A program made the translations under genes and the position numbers. Below the pieces are notes generated by a model, which worked only from the letters and a program-made list of their open reading frames with translations, was not told the DNA's origin and did no database searches. From the NCBI GenBank assembly GCA_037176705.1, contig CM073886.1, positions 87,641,501 through 87,705,500 on the forward strand: a stretch of DNA of 64,000 nucleotides, given 5' to 3'. The stretch comes from Molossus alvarezi (Eukaryota; Chordata; Mammalia; Chiroptera; Molossidae). This document shows, in pieces, positions 12,346-22,838 of this stretch (positions within the stretch are counted from its first letter, which is position 1; every line of letters starts with the position of its first letter).

Positions 12346-13235
12346 TTTGTTGCCTCTGCAACTAATCAAGCTAAGGCTTCTCATGCTATTCATCATCAAA
12401 ACTCAGCAGGGTTAAGAAGACAATTTAACTTTTTTTTTTTGGGTATATACCCCTAGCGGGACTGAACCCGGGACTCTCTGGTCCGCAGGCCGAGCTCCAA
12501 CCGCTGAGCCAAACTGGCCAGGGCAAGAAGACAATTTAATATTACCTGTGAAACTGCTCATCAAATAGTTAAAGCATGCCCTGCATGCCCTGAGAATTTG
12601 CCCCCAGTACTTCAATATGGTATAAACCTTTGTGGGTTGCTTCCAGAAAAATTAAGGCAAATGGATGTAACCCATGTCCTTGAATTTGGAAGGCAATCTT
12701 ATGTGCATGTCACTATTGATACTTACTCAGGATTTTTAGTTGCTACTGCTGGGACAGGAGCAAACGTTACACAAGTCATTGGTCACATACTGACTTGTTT
12801 TGCTGTCCTAGGCATTCCAGCCATGATAAAAACAGACAACAGCCCTGTCTATACCAGTAAAAGTTTTGCGCAATTTTGCCAGACATTCAAAATCTCCCAC
12901 ACCACAGGCATTCCGCACAACCCCCAAGGCAAGGCATTATCGAACGAGCCAATCAGTCCTTAAGACTCACTTTGAAAAAGTAAAGAAGGGGGAGTACGGC
13001 CCTCTTACGCCCAATATCTTAAACCTAGCTCTATATACTCTTAATTATTTAACTTCGGATGCACCAGGACACTCTGCGGCTGAAAGACACTGGCGTTCTC
13101 TCTCTGGTAAATATGCTAACTGATGAGTGGCAAGGACCAGATCCAGTACTAATCTGGGGGCGAGGTTATGTTTGTGTTTTTCCTAGGAATCAACCAAATC
13201 CTCAGTGGGTCCCAGAGCGACTCCTCCGACAGGAT
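12346..13235 (+). pseudogene. pol remnant: integrase
   Basis: The zinc-binding HHCC region is visible (HAIHHQNS before and CPACPENL after an inserted SINE). The catalytic core follows at 12598-12960 with the first Asp in QMDVTH and the second in KTDNSPVY. The region of the catalytic Glu (reading IIERANQS) is in another frame because of a shift near 12930. Downstream text to 13235, including 'GPLTPN', corresponds to the C-terminal part. The 96-base SINE separates the HH and CC halves of the zinc finger. Confidence 0.85.
12429..12524 (-). mobile_element. Head-only Ves SINE in integrase
   Basis: Only about 80 bases of tRNA-like head are present (AACTGGCCAGGGC at the right end, GGACTCTCTGGTCCGCAGGC inside), joined directly to a T-run (A-tail on its own strand) at 12430-12440. 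A perfect 15-bp duplication AAGAAGACAATTTAA flanks it (12414-12428, 12525-12539). The SINE body and 3' box are absent although the ends are intact. Confidence 0.9.
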
Positions 13236-13251
13236 GGAACCAGTCGATTTA

Positions 13252-13536
13252 TTTATTTTTTATTTATTTTTTTAATCCTCACCCGAGGACACTGTTGTTT
13301 TTTTTTTCCCATTTATCCTCAGATAGAGTGGGAGAGAGAGAAGAAGGAAGTGAGAGAGAAACATCGATGTGAGAGAGAAACATCGATGTGAGAGAGACAC
13401 ATCAGGTGGTTGCCATCCATATGACCCCAACCAGGGACAAACTGCAACTGAGGTACATGCCCTTAGCCAGAACCGAACCTGGGACTCTCCAGTCCGCTAG
13501 CCGACGCTCTAACCGCTGACCCAAACCGGCCAGGGC
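13252..13536 (-). mobile_element. Ves SINE (A-type) between pol and env
   Basis: Reverse full-length copy from 'TTAATCCTCACCCGAGGACA' to 'AAACCGGCCAGGGC', with a perfect 16-bp duplication GGAACCAGTCGATTTA at 13236-13251 and 13537-13552. It holds a short internal duplication of 'AAACATCGATGTGAGAGAG'. Confidence 0.93.
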
Positions 13537-15272
13537 GGAACCAGTCGATTTAACCAACAAGATGCGCCGCCTGAGCATTCATGCTCCGCAATCGTACCCT
13601 TGCACTCATCCCCGAGAGTCGAGAGGGACACGGGAGGCTGCCTTTCCAACACGGGTTCAGATCAAGAGATTGACGCAGGAAGCTAAGGATCACCTGGTTG
13701 TTAGAGGAGGCTCTACTGACCCGTCTTCTACGTTCCTAATGATGCTGGCTCTAACCTCCAACCAGGTAATGGGACTTTGTGTTAAACAGACTTATTGGGC
13801 TTATGTGCCTGATCCTCCTTTGCTTAGGGTTGTGGAATGGGGTGATCCCACTGTCCCAGTTTTTTTAGCAAACACGGGAATTCTTAGGCCTCCCATCTGC
13901 AGACCATCTCACACCCCAATGGGTTGGAGGACTTAATTATACAGGAAAATCTTTTCGGCCGCCTATGTGTTTTTCTGAAACAGAGACTACTGGGTGTGTG
14001 AAAGTGGGTAAGGACTATAAGATGACTCATGGATCACTTAACGCTTCTGGAGAAAGTTTTGGAACATTTCAACAGAAGGAATGGGGTATTTACATGACTG
14101 GATTTCCCTCTGGGGGAAAGAAGCTTGGAGGAGTAAGAACTCCTCCTAACCTTCCCCCTTGTGGAAATGCTACACATGTATTTAAAACTTATCCAGGATG
14201 GTAACAATGCTGCTATGGATTAGCTGTACAGCACTCTATTGAAGGGATAGGAGATGTCTTATATGACTGGTCAAGGGCTAATCCCCGAGGTACATCGATT
14301 TATTAACTAACGGAAACTCCAGGGGATTTTATAGAAGGCATGTTGGTTACGCAGCGAGGTCACATACAAAGAAGTGCATGGAAACTGGTAGCTAATCTAG
14401 ACTTAATAAATATCACGCATCCTGGGACTCAGAGTTATACTCTGCAATTGCATAATAATGCCTACTCCTGTGTTGGGCCTCCTTATGTGTTAATTGTTGG
14501 AAAAGTGATTCTAACAAAAGATTCAGGACATTATGATATTCAATGTATTAATTGCAATCTTACCAATTGTGTTTCCCACAGTAATCAGGGAAATGATCTG
14601 TTAATTTTGCATCAACCAGTATTTGTCATGGTACCTGTAAGAGTGAATGGTCAGTGGTATGATAATAAGGCACTTGAAGCCTTAAGAGAACTGAATGCAT
14701 TGCTTGATCGGCAAAAGCGGTTTCTAGGTTTGTTAATTGCTGGCATTGCACGTCTAGTATCTATTGTGGCTGCCGCAGCAGTAGCAGGAGTGGCTCTGAC
14801 ACAGGAAATTCACACAGCTCAATATGTAAATGGCTGAGCAAAAATGTTTCTGACGCCTTAGGGGCACAGGTGGAGATAGATTAAAAAATAGAGGATAAAC
14901 TTAATGCATTGGAAGAAGCAGTGTTGCTAATAGGAGATCAAATGCAGAGCATAAAGGTGCGGATCTCTTTGCGGAGTCATGCTCAATTTCAATGGATTTG
15001 TGTAACTCAAAAAATATATAATCAATCAGAATGGGGGTGGGATAAAATATTTAATCATTTACTAGGGATTTGGAGTAGTCAAAATTTTTCAACAGATACA
15101 GCAAGATTACATGCGGATATTAATGCTATTAGGACTGCACCTCCATTAGATACTTCCCCTGCTGAATTAGCTAAAGAATTGTTTGATAAATTTCAAACGC
15201 TCATCTCTGGGCATGGATTAACATCATTATTATATTCGGGGGTAATGCTTGCTATCATTGTGGTAATATTCT

Positions 15273-15530
15273 TTTTTTTTATTTTTTATCCTTACCCGAG
15301 GACATTTTTGCATTTATCTTCAGATAGAATGGGAGGGAGAGAGGGAGGAAGAGAGAGAGAAACATCAATGTGAGAGAGACACATCGAGTGGTTGCCACCC
15401 ACACGACCCCAGTTCCCAACCAGGGCTGGGGACAAACTGCAACCGAGGTTAGTGCCCTTAGTGGGAACCTAACCTGGGACTCTCTGGTCCGCGGGCCGAT
15501 GCTCTAACCGCTGAGCCAAACAGGCCAAGC
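15273..15530 (-). mobile_element. Ves SINE (A-type), first of a pair in env
   Basis: Reverse copy from 'TTTTTATCCTTACCCGAGGA' to 'AACAGGCCAAGC'. It is flanked by CATTGTGGTAATATTCT at 15256-15272 and a one-mismatch copy (CACTGTGG...) at 15531-15547. Confidence 0.9.
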
Positions 15531-15547
15531 CACTGTGGTAATATTCT

Positions 15548-15800
15548 TTTTTTTTTTATTCTCACCTGAGGACATTTTTCATTTTTTGTTCAGATAGAGT
15601 GGGAAGGAGAGAGAGGAAGAGAGAGAGAGAGAGAAACATCGATGCGAAAGGGACACATTGAGTGGCTGCCACCCACACGACCAACCAGGGCCGGGGACAA
15701 ACTGCAACCGAGGTGTGCACCCCTGGCGGGAATGGAACCCAGGTCTGTCTCTCTGGACTGCAGGCTGATGCTCCAACCACTGAGCCAAACTGGCCAGGGC
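15548..15800 (-). mobile_element. Ves SINE (A-type), second of the pair
   Basis: Reverse copy from 'TTTTATTCTCACCTGAGGAC' to 'AACTGGCCAGGGC'. It begins right after the second copy of the 17-bp target and is followed by a third (15801-15817). The two SINEs are too different to be a simple tandem duplication. Confidence 0.9.
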
Positions 15801-15897
15801 CATTGTGGTAATATTCTTATGTCTGTTCCCAGTCTGCGTCCGGGCAGGAATGCGGAACATCTCCGAGCTGCAAACAGGAATACACCGACTAAATTTA

Positions 15898-15919
15898 AAA
15901 AGTAAAGAAGTGGGGGGGA
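15898..15919 (+). other. Polypurine tract
   Basis: A purine-rich run (AAAAGTAAAGAAGT then GGGGGGGA) directly before the 3' LTR. It is the usual plus-strand priming site. Confidence 0.8.
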
Positions 15920-16584
15920 TGGTGGGAGCCGGCTATGTGTCTGGCAGAGTTCACGGAGCTTGGAGGTCTTGAGTCAGAGACTCGACTTCCCCCACAATCT
16001 CAAGGGATTAGGCTTGCATTGTGTTTGTGCAACTCGGGGCTAAGTGTGACCCAATGTACCTTGAAATACCTGAGATAACAGACTGGGTGTTCCTGGGTGT
16101 TCTGGGTGCTCCCATTATCTGCAAGACAAACTAATTCCTTTTTAAAAAAAAATTTTTTTTTATTTTTTATTGATTTTAGAGAGAGAGGAAGGGAGAGGGA
16201 GAGAGAAATAGAAACATCGATGAGAGAGAACATTGATTGGCCACCTCCTGTATGACCCCCACTGGGGGTTGGGCCCACAATCTGGGCATGTGTCCTGGCT
16301 GGGAACCTAACCGGCGACCTCTTGATGCATGGGTCGATGCTCAACCCCTGAGCCACACTGGCTGGACAAGGCAAACTAATTCTCTACAGCATTGTTGTAG
16401 CCCTGGGCATTATATCAAGACGATCCTATTTTCTTATATCACTAAGCTTTTGCTATAAGGTATAAAAGGCATGTAATAAAGCTGATCCTTTTGAGGACAG
16501 TCCTCCTGATTCCATATCCGTGTCGTTGTCTTCATTCCCACCGCTCGAACTCAGGGACTCTGCTCTCCAGGCTGGTTCCTGGCA
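15920..16584 (+). repeat. 3' LTR of provirus, split by a SINE
   Basis: TGGTGGGAGCC...GGTTCCTGGCA, matching the 5' LTR once the inserted SINE is removed. The first 85 or so bases differ from the 5' LTR much more than the remainder. The same TATA and AATAAA pair is present (about 16460-16480). Confidence 0.93.
16138..16366 (-). mobile_element. Ves SINE (B-type) inside the 3' LTR
   Basis: Reverse copy with a T-rich tail (TTTATTGATTTTAGAGAG) and a head ending in GCCACACTGGCTGGA. A 16-bp duplication, CAAGACAAACTAATTC/CAAGGCAAACTAATTC (16122-16137, 16367-16382), flanks it with one mismatch. Confidence 0.92.
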
Positions 16585-16590
16585 GTATAC

Positions 16591-16680
16591 AATCTAGGAA
16601 TTTAACCTATAGATACATTTCACAAATGTGCAAAGACATAAATATAGGGATATTAATTGTAGCAATAATTGTTAACAAAA
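16591..16680 (+). mobile_element. L1M fragment, right of provirus
   Basis: Continuation of the L1M text interrupted by the provirus (see 7430-7547). Confidence 0.6.
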
Positions 16681-16689
16681 GATTATAGT

Positions 16690-16880
16690 ATGTGTTAATA
16701 ATAATAACATTTATTTAGCTTTTATAAGGTCTGAAGCACTCTTTTAAGCAACTTTTTATGTGACAATTTAATCCTCACAACAACTCTATGAGATAGTACT
16801 CTTATTTCTTTACTGATGAGGAAACTGAGGCACAGAAAATTTAAATAACTTGCCCAACATTACACAGCTAGTGAGATTAT
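16690..16880 (-). repeat. MIR SINE
   Basis: 'CAATTTAATCCTCACAACAAC', 'GATGAGGAAACTGAGGCACAG' and 'ACTTGCCCAACATTACACAG' follow the reverse MIR consensus closely. Confidence 0.9.
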
Positions 16881-17533
16881 TCCTAAAATATTTTCTAAAT
16901 TATTTATAAATAATGGTATATTCATTCAACAGAATGCTATACAGTAGGTCTACTTGTAGTTAATGAAATGCAAGAGGCAGAAAACTTGTTGTATGCTTCT
17001 CTTTGTGCACAAAGAAAATAAGGATTTATTGATTTATGTGCACACAGAGAATATGTCTGAAAGGATAAAAGGAAAGCGGTAGCAGTGGAAGTCAAAGATG
17101 AAGGTTTGATTTTTCACTATATGTGTTTCTGGAGCATTTACACTTTTTCTTTTTTGCTACATTCAGGAATTATTTTAAAAAACTGTGCTTACTCTAGTCT
17201 CTCCCTACACAGTATGCACTTTGAAAGTAAAGGGGTCTCATCCCTCTCCCCCAACCTCTTCCAAACTGACCGTTGTGGTACCTTGCACATAGCAGAAGCA
17301 ACAAACACTTGTTGAATGGATACGTAGAAGAAGAAAACTCCAAACCCCAACACACAATATACTGAGCTAATAAAAAGGAAGACTCATGAACCATAAGCTG
17401 ACACAGTTTCTTGCTCAGTAAGTGAGGGGTTCACATTTTGGACATGACTGAGATTTGACTACCCACGTGCTCTGGAATAGAGACCAGCTTTAAACACTTC
17501 AGTTCGCCGTATTTGTCCTTATCAATAGCGAAC
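16881..17533. other. Unannotated intergenic stretch
   Basis: Mixed sequence. 16890-17100 looks like a decayed L1-type tail ('TATATTCATTCAACAGAATGC'); the rest shows no feature. Confidence 0.4.
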
Positions 17534-17550
17534 TTGTAGCTATCACTTTT

Positions 17551-17732
17551 ATTTTATTTTTGAAAATATGTTTTTATTGATTTTAGAGAGAGGAAGGGAC
17601 AGGGGAAGAGAGAAAGAGAGAAAGGGGATTGAACCTGTAACCTTGGCATGTGCCCTGACCTGGAATTGAACCAGCGACCTTTCTGTGCACAGGACGACTG
17701 ACGCTCAACCAACTGAGCCACACCAGCCAGGG
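17551..17732 (-). mobile_element. Ves SINE (B-type), short
   Basis: Reverse copy from 'TTTTTATTGATTTTAGAGAG' to 'GCCACACCAGCCAGGG'. Diverged target copies are seen (TTGTAGCTATCACTTTT at 17534-17550, CTGTAGTTACCATTTTT at 17733-17749). The GA region and body are shortened. Confidence 0.85.
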
Positions 17733-17749
17733 CTGTAGTTACCATTTTT

Positions 17750-18748
17750 AAAACTTTTGTACTCCCAGGTTATAGTAACCGAAAAAGTGCCTTTGGGTTT
17801 CCTGAAACTGTACAAAAGGCATTGGCAAATTATACTGTATTCTCTACTTTAAAGAAAAGTCAACGATGGCATAAGTAGCCTGACCTTAAGCCTACTACCC
17901 ATTCTCACAGGGAAGCCGAGTGAGGTCTTCTTGTCTAGTCATAATCGTCCTATAGGACCTCTGTCATTCATTCCAGCCCACCTAACAGACATTCGTTAAG
18001 CACCATGTGTTTGCGTGGTCCTCTGATTAATACTGCCTTTCAAAAAGGAAGACAAGACATTTTTGAAACCACTAGAGGACGATCTAATACAAGACAATTC
18101 AGCATGAATTTAGGCAGCGCAAACGGCCAGGGCCAGAGAAGGAAAGGTAGGGCTGCAAACTGGGAAGACAAGGGAAGGAGCACGTTTGTAGGCTTTGTCT
18201 TCTGGGCTTCTGCGGTCAAGGAAAAACAGTGCACGCTATTCACAGAACCCACTTCACAGGCTGGTTATGTATGACCTTTTCTAAAGCCACCACGCATGTG
18301 GCTGTTTCCTTCGGGCCGCAGTTCTGCTGAACACCTCCTCCTTTTCAGATAAGCCTATTTTACCTCTGCACGCAGCTGGATTTTGAGGGCGCAGAGCTTC
18401 ATGTGTTTCGCCATAATATTTTTTTTGGTTTACTCAGAGTTAGAAATTCTGAGTAGTTCATAACTAATTGTTTTATATTAATTTTTTGAATGTGCTTTTC
18501 TTGCTTGCTCTTCTGTTTCCATCACAGTATGATTTGGGTGGAGACTTTTGTAGTTTTCTTTATAGTCAAAAGAGAACCAAAATATTTATCTTGATTTTGA
18601 CAAGTTATTAAAATAATTTAGTTGTGTCCTTGATTATTACAAGTTAAAAAAACCTGGCTTTCTGTCTCCAGGGCTTAGTACATTGAAGGCTTGGCACATG
18701 GCAGGCACTCAGTGAATGCTGTTGAACCTTGTTTAGAAATAGCGGGCA
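17750..18748. other. Intergenic; one MIR scrap
   Basis: No gene or clear repeat in most of it. 18110-18360 is moderately GC-rich with a few CpGs. At 18665-18725 'GGCACATGGCAGGCACTCAG' is the 3' end of a MIR. Confidence 0.45.
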
Positions 18749-18990
18749 GCCTGGCTGGTGTGGCTCAGTGGTTGAGCATTGACTCATGCACCAAGAGGTC
18801 GCTGGTTCGAGTCCCGGTCAAGGCACATGCCCAGGTTGTGGGCCAAATCCCAAGTGAGGGGCATACAGGAGGCAGCCAATTGATGCTTTCTCTTATCGAT
18901 GTTTCTATTTCTCTCTCCCTCTCCCTTCTTCTCTCTCTCTCAAACCAATAAAGAAAAAAGAAAAAAAAGAGGAAGAAAAAGAAAAAGAGT
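18749..18990 (+). mobile_element. Ves SINE (B-type)
   Basis: Head GCCTGGCTGGTGTGGCTCAG, then 'GAGCATTGACTCATGCACC' and the tail 'CAAACCAATAAAG' with an A/G-rich end. One of only four forward Ves copies. Confidence 0.9.
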
Positions 18991-19176
18991 GGCCAGGGAA
19001 AACGTCAGAGTACTACTGCTTGCCTGTCCACAGACCATATTAAAAGTTTTATGCCCAGGACCTCTTGCTGAGGAGAATGGCACTTGAAAGTTCCTTAGTC
19101 AGAGGTGGCCGTATTCTAAATCATATAACTTATTACTTTATCTAAGGACCATCAACCTAGAGTTATGGTAGTTATT

Positions 19177-19350
19177 TTCAAAGAGTGATCTCAAAATCAA
19201 AAGCATCAGAATCACCTGGGGATTTGTTAGAAATGCAAATGATTGGACCCTACAATAGCTATACTGAATCACAAACTCTGGGGTGGCTTGGTGCAACCTG
19301 TGTTTTAGTAAACCTTCCCGATGATATGTCCAAGTTTAAAAACCACTGGG
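19177..19350 (+). repeat. MER5A-like hAT MITE
   Basis: 'TCACCTGGGGATTTGTTAGA', 'AATGCAAATGATTGGACCC', 'CTGAATCACAAACTCTGGGG' and 'AAACCACTGG' follow the MER5A consensus in order. Confidence 0.85.
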
Positions 19351-21243
19351 CTAGAGGCTACAATGAGGTGGCCTATGATTTACTAGCTAAATCAATCAGG
19401 TTTTCTTCCTCAGTAATTTATACTAGCAACAAAGAGGAAGAGACAGGCAATTGGTAATGGAAGCAGATCTGGGTTCCCCAGACAGAGGGCGGTACATAGA
19501 TGCCAAGAGGATGCCCATAAACGAGCAGAGGCTATGGGTAACATTAGCCATGAGGTAGAGAAAAGATACTCAGAGTGAGGTGGTTGGTTGATAGCAGCTG
19601 AGCTGGGAAACAGAGAGAGGTGCTGAATCACTGTAATGATGGAGGGTCAATGAATACAGCTGCTGAGGAGTTAGCATGGTGACCTTGGGTCTCTTGTCCC
19701 TGCAGCTGCATTGGTGCCGTCCAGTTCTGGGAATTGCATCCCAGGCTCTGTAGTATCTGCTATTCAGCTTGACTATGCCCCATGGTACCTGGCTGTATAG
19801 CTGAGATTTTGGTTTTTCTTCATCTCATATGTGAACTACAGTAAATAACCTTGAACTTGAGGTAGTCTGAAATTGCCTTGACACCCCCCCCCCCCCCCAC
19901 ACACACACTATTCTGGTACATTTTGCATTACATTTTAACTTACGTACAATACGTCAATTAGATCCTTCTTGTGATGGCAGTGAATGAGGAAAACTTTCTG
20001 TAAGTTGAAGTAAGGCAAGCTGAATTTTAGCTTCTCATAGAACAAAAGTAAAATAGGGAGATGATATTCTTGCTTTGGTGCTAATTTCTTTTGAAATGAG
20101 TGACCCAAAAAATTATATTTATAAGTTGACCAAGCAAGTTAACATAGTAAAATACTATATAAAATTATACTTCATGTGCTATAATCTCAAAGAACCCCAG
20201 TCAAAGATCTTATCTTTATAATCTTGGCCTTGTTTTGCTATAAGCATCAGGTGATGAACATCATAACAGTCACAAATCGGGGAACTCTTCATAGGCCTCT
20301 TTGAATAGATATTTGGAGAGACTGAGCATTCTTGGTGCCCTAAAGAGAAACTAATTCTGGAGTATCTGCTATACTGCTTTTGTTTGCTGTTTGTTTTAAA
20401 TCTCCCTGCAAATTTTCTTGAAGCAAGTTTAGGCTCAAGGTGTTTATTGATTTATTTATTTTTGCCTTTGAAACCAAACACTTTTATGCTTTCTTGAGCA
20501 GTTCTTTTGTCAGCTTTGGAAGTTTTCTCTCACTCTGGTGTGACACATGTCACATCTATATTTAAAATGCATGAATTAGAAACAGAGGTACTGATTTGTT
20601 TTATCCTTAGGGTCTCCCAGCACACAGTTTCATCACAGCATTAGTGAATTTGGCTTGAATGCTGAATTTGAATCCACAAAGTTAAAAAATTTCCCCTTTC
20701 AACAAATGAGCTCTGTAATTTGCCCGATAGCTGTAGATGACAAGGATCACTAGAGCACCACTTCCTGCTTTTATAAGCTACTTAAGAAATTAAGTCTGTG
20801 CTATGAATATAAGAAATTTAAAATAAACATTTCAGAATCTATATGTCCAATTGATTGCATCGTAATCCTTTGAAAGTTTTCCATTTTGTGATATGGGATG
20901 GAAAGAATGTTCACTTACACAAATGATGGAAATGCTGAAACATCTGTGAAACCATAGAAATGATTTCGTTGGAGTGCTAACTAGCCAGGTGCTAGCCTTT
21001 CTTCCGTGGAACAAATAATTCAAAGATGTTTCCATAGGTGTTTATTAATTACTTTAAGTATAAAATAAACTATTTCTGTGTTCTCCAAAGGACAGAAAGA
21101 TCAAATCTAGAAAGTTGGTATAAGAATTAGTACAGATGGGAACTCTTGTGAGGTACTACATCCTATTCTTCAGTTCAGATCAAGTTAGTACAGAGGATCT
21201 TCAGAAAGTAACACAAATAAAACAACCAGAGCCAGTCAGATAT
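19351..21243. other. Intergenic, mostly unique
   Basis: No gene recognised. A C14 run followed by ACACACACAC lies at 19886-19909. The rest is AT-rich single-copy-looking sequence without terminal repeats. Confidence 0.45.
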
Positions 21244-21890
21244 TGAGGAGGGGGGAGTGTGCTGTGCCTTGTTGAAAAGAAACGACCCAAAACAAGAGTC
21301 ACTTGGGCGAAATCCCACCAAGACTTAGTACCTAACCGAAGTGGACTCTCAGCCTCTTTTCTGGAGTGGAATTTTATACCAATCAGTCTGGAATTTCCTG
21401 GTCAGCCCTAGTGAGGTCATCTGCCTGGTAAGACACCCTGCCTTCCCCTGAGGGAGGTAACATTGTCTGAAATAATTTTCTTGCCCCAGTTTCTGCCTAT
21501 AAAAAACCTTCCATTTTGTACAGCTCCTAAGAGTAGCTTTTTATTTACTAGATGGGATTCTGTTCAATTTATGAATTGTTTAATAAAGCCAATTAAACCT
21601 TTACATTTATTTGGTTGATTTTTTTTTTATCCTTACCTGAGGACATTTTTCCATTTTTTGTTCAGATAGAGTGGGAGGAAGAGAGAGGAAGAGAGAGAGA
21701 GAAACATTGACGTGAAAGGGACACATTGAGTGGCTGCCACCCGCACGACCCAACCAGGGCCGGGGACAAACTGCAACCGAGGTACATGCCCTTAGCGGGA
21801 ACCAAACCTGGGTCTCTCTGGACCATAGGCTCAGCTCTAAACGCTGAGCCAAACTGGCCAGGGCTTGGTTGATTTTTTTGTTCTCTAACA
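21244..21890 (+). repeat. Solo LTR of an older ERV, split by a SINE
   Basis: Begins TGAGGAGGGG and ends TCTCTAACA. It has a TATA-type box (GCCTATAAAAAACC, near 21500), a class I-like R/U5 phrase (GATGGGATTCTG) and AATAAAGCC near 21583. Removing the SINE gives TTTGGTTGATTTTTTTG across the junction. I cannot name the family and see no internal region, so it is read as a solo LTR. Confidence 0.6.
21625..21864 (-). mobile_element. Ves SINE (A-type) in solo LTR
   Basis: Reverse copy from 'TTATCCTTACCTGAGGACA' to 'AACTGGCCAGGGC', flanked by TTGGTTGATTTTTT at 21611-21624 and 21865-21878. Confidence 0.92.
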
Positions 21891-22323
21891 GTGTATAGAG
21901 GACCAAGCTAGGACATGTACTTGGAATCAAGCATGCCATTACTATTGAAAATCGAGTCATTAGAGGAATGAATGTGGTTTTTCTTCCCCACTCAACTCAC
22001 AGTTTTTTGTCAGCTAGACTAAACCCAATATAAAAAAGACACCTGGGTTTAAATGAGAAAAAAAAAAAAAATCAGTGTGTTGGAAGAGGCAAGTTATGCC
22101 AAAAATTAATGGATTTTACAGTTTTATAAATTCTTAATGTTAGAAAATTTTTCTGGAATTGAAACCTAAATGTAGAAGCAGAGTTGTCTGAATCTATGGA
22201 GTTGATGTAGTCGTTCCTTGGTGAGGAGCAAAAATTCCCTATGAACCTTGTAAATCTGCAGCCCATAAGAGAAATAAAGAAACCAAAATTTATAACTTCA
22301 ATGAGTGGCAAAATTTGTCAGGA
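21891..22323. other. Unannotated intergenic stretch
   Basis: Nothing recognised apart from a short A-run near 22060. Confidence 0.45.
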
Positions 22324-22336
22324 AGAGCTAGCTATT

Positions 22337-22547
22337 TAAAAAAAATGTTTTTATTGATTTTTTTAGAGAGAGAGGAAGGGAGAGATAGAAACATCAGTGT
22401 GAGAGAGAAACATCAATCTGCTGCCTCCTGCACGCCCCCTACTGGGAATCAAACCCAAAACCCAGGCATGTACCCTGACCAGGAATGGAACCAGGACCTC
22501 TCAGTCCATGGGACAAGGCTCAGTCCACAGAGCCACACTGGCTTGGT
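22337..22547 (-). mobile_element. Ves SINE (B-type)
   Basis: Reverse copy with perfect 13-bp duplication AGAGCTAGCTATT (22324-22336, 22548-22560). The head ends GCCACACTGGCTTGGT. Confidence 0.92.
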
Positions 22548-22676
22548 AGAGCTAGCTATTAAGTAATTAACTTTTAAGAAGCAAAATATAAATGTCCTTT
22601 AGCTGTGGGAAAGGGAGGAGAGCCAGAGACAATTATATTTGAGATATTGGCCTAAAGTTGTGCACAAAAAAAGGTC

Positions 22677-22838
22677 TTCTTCTCCTCCTTCCCCTCCTCC
22701 TCCTCCCCCCTCCTCCTCATTTTCCTCCTCCTCCTCCTTTTTTTTAATCCTCCTTCTCTTTCTCCTCCTCCTCCTCCTCCTCCTCCTCCTCCTCCTCCTC
22801 CTCCTCTGCCTCCTCTTCCTCCTTCTCCTTCTCCTCTT
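22677..22838. repeat. Long polypyrimidine (CTC/TCC)n tract
   Basis: About 160 bases of almost pure pyrimidine on the plus strand, mostly CTC/CTT triplets, with a pure (CTC)n core near 22760-22806. Long poly-Leu and poly-Arg frames across it are artefacts. Confidence 0.95.

Larger units (their letters stand above)
13553..15906 (+). pseudogene. env remnant (surface and transmembrane parts)
   Basis: The surface part is readable in pieces at 13562-13936 and 13965-14204. It is followed by a longer open stretch at 14340-14837 that crosses the SU/TM boundary: a basic cleavage site RQKR near 14708-14720, then a hydrophobic fusion-peptide-like and alanine-rich segment. A stop at 14835-14837 and another at 14881-14883 break the TM ectodomain, which resumes at 14909-15250 with a conserved CVTQKIYNQSEW-like segment and a hydrophobic membrane anchor. 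Two SINEs interrupt the anchor; the tail resumes at 15818-15905. The overall style resembles HML-type class II envelopes. Several stops make it non-functional. Confidence 0.82.
7554..16584 (+). mobile_element. Class II (betaretrovirus-like) endogenous provirus
   Basis: A complete provirus layout: 5' LTR, tRNA-Lys-like primer site, gag, dUTPase/protease, pol, env, polypurine tract and 3' LTR. The element is bounded by TG...CA and a perfect 6-bp target duplication (GTATAC, 7548-7553 and 16585-16590), the size made by betaretrovirus-like integrases. The dUTPase upstream of the protease and the env transmembrane style fit class II/HML-like elements. All genes are broken by stops and frameshifts, and five Ves SINEs are inserted, all antisense. 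No product of infectious function can be expected. Differences between the LTRs (a few percent, unevenly spread, plus indels) argue for an old insertion. Confidence 0.92.

Noticed and set aside
14340..14837. Intact env gene or captured env
   Set aside because: Only a 165-codon piece is open; stops interrupt both the surface and transmembrane parts and SINEs split the anchor, so no complete product is possible.
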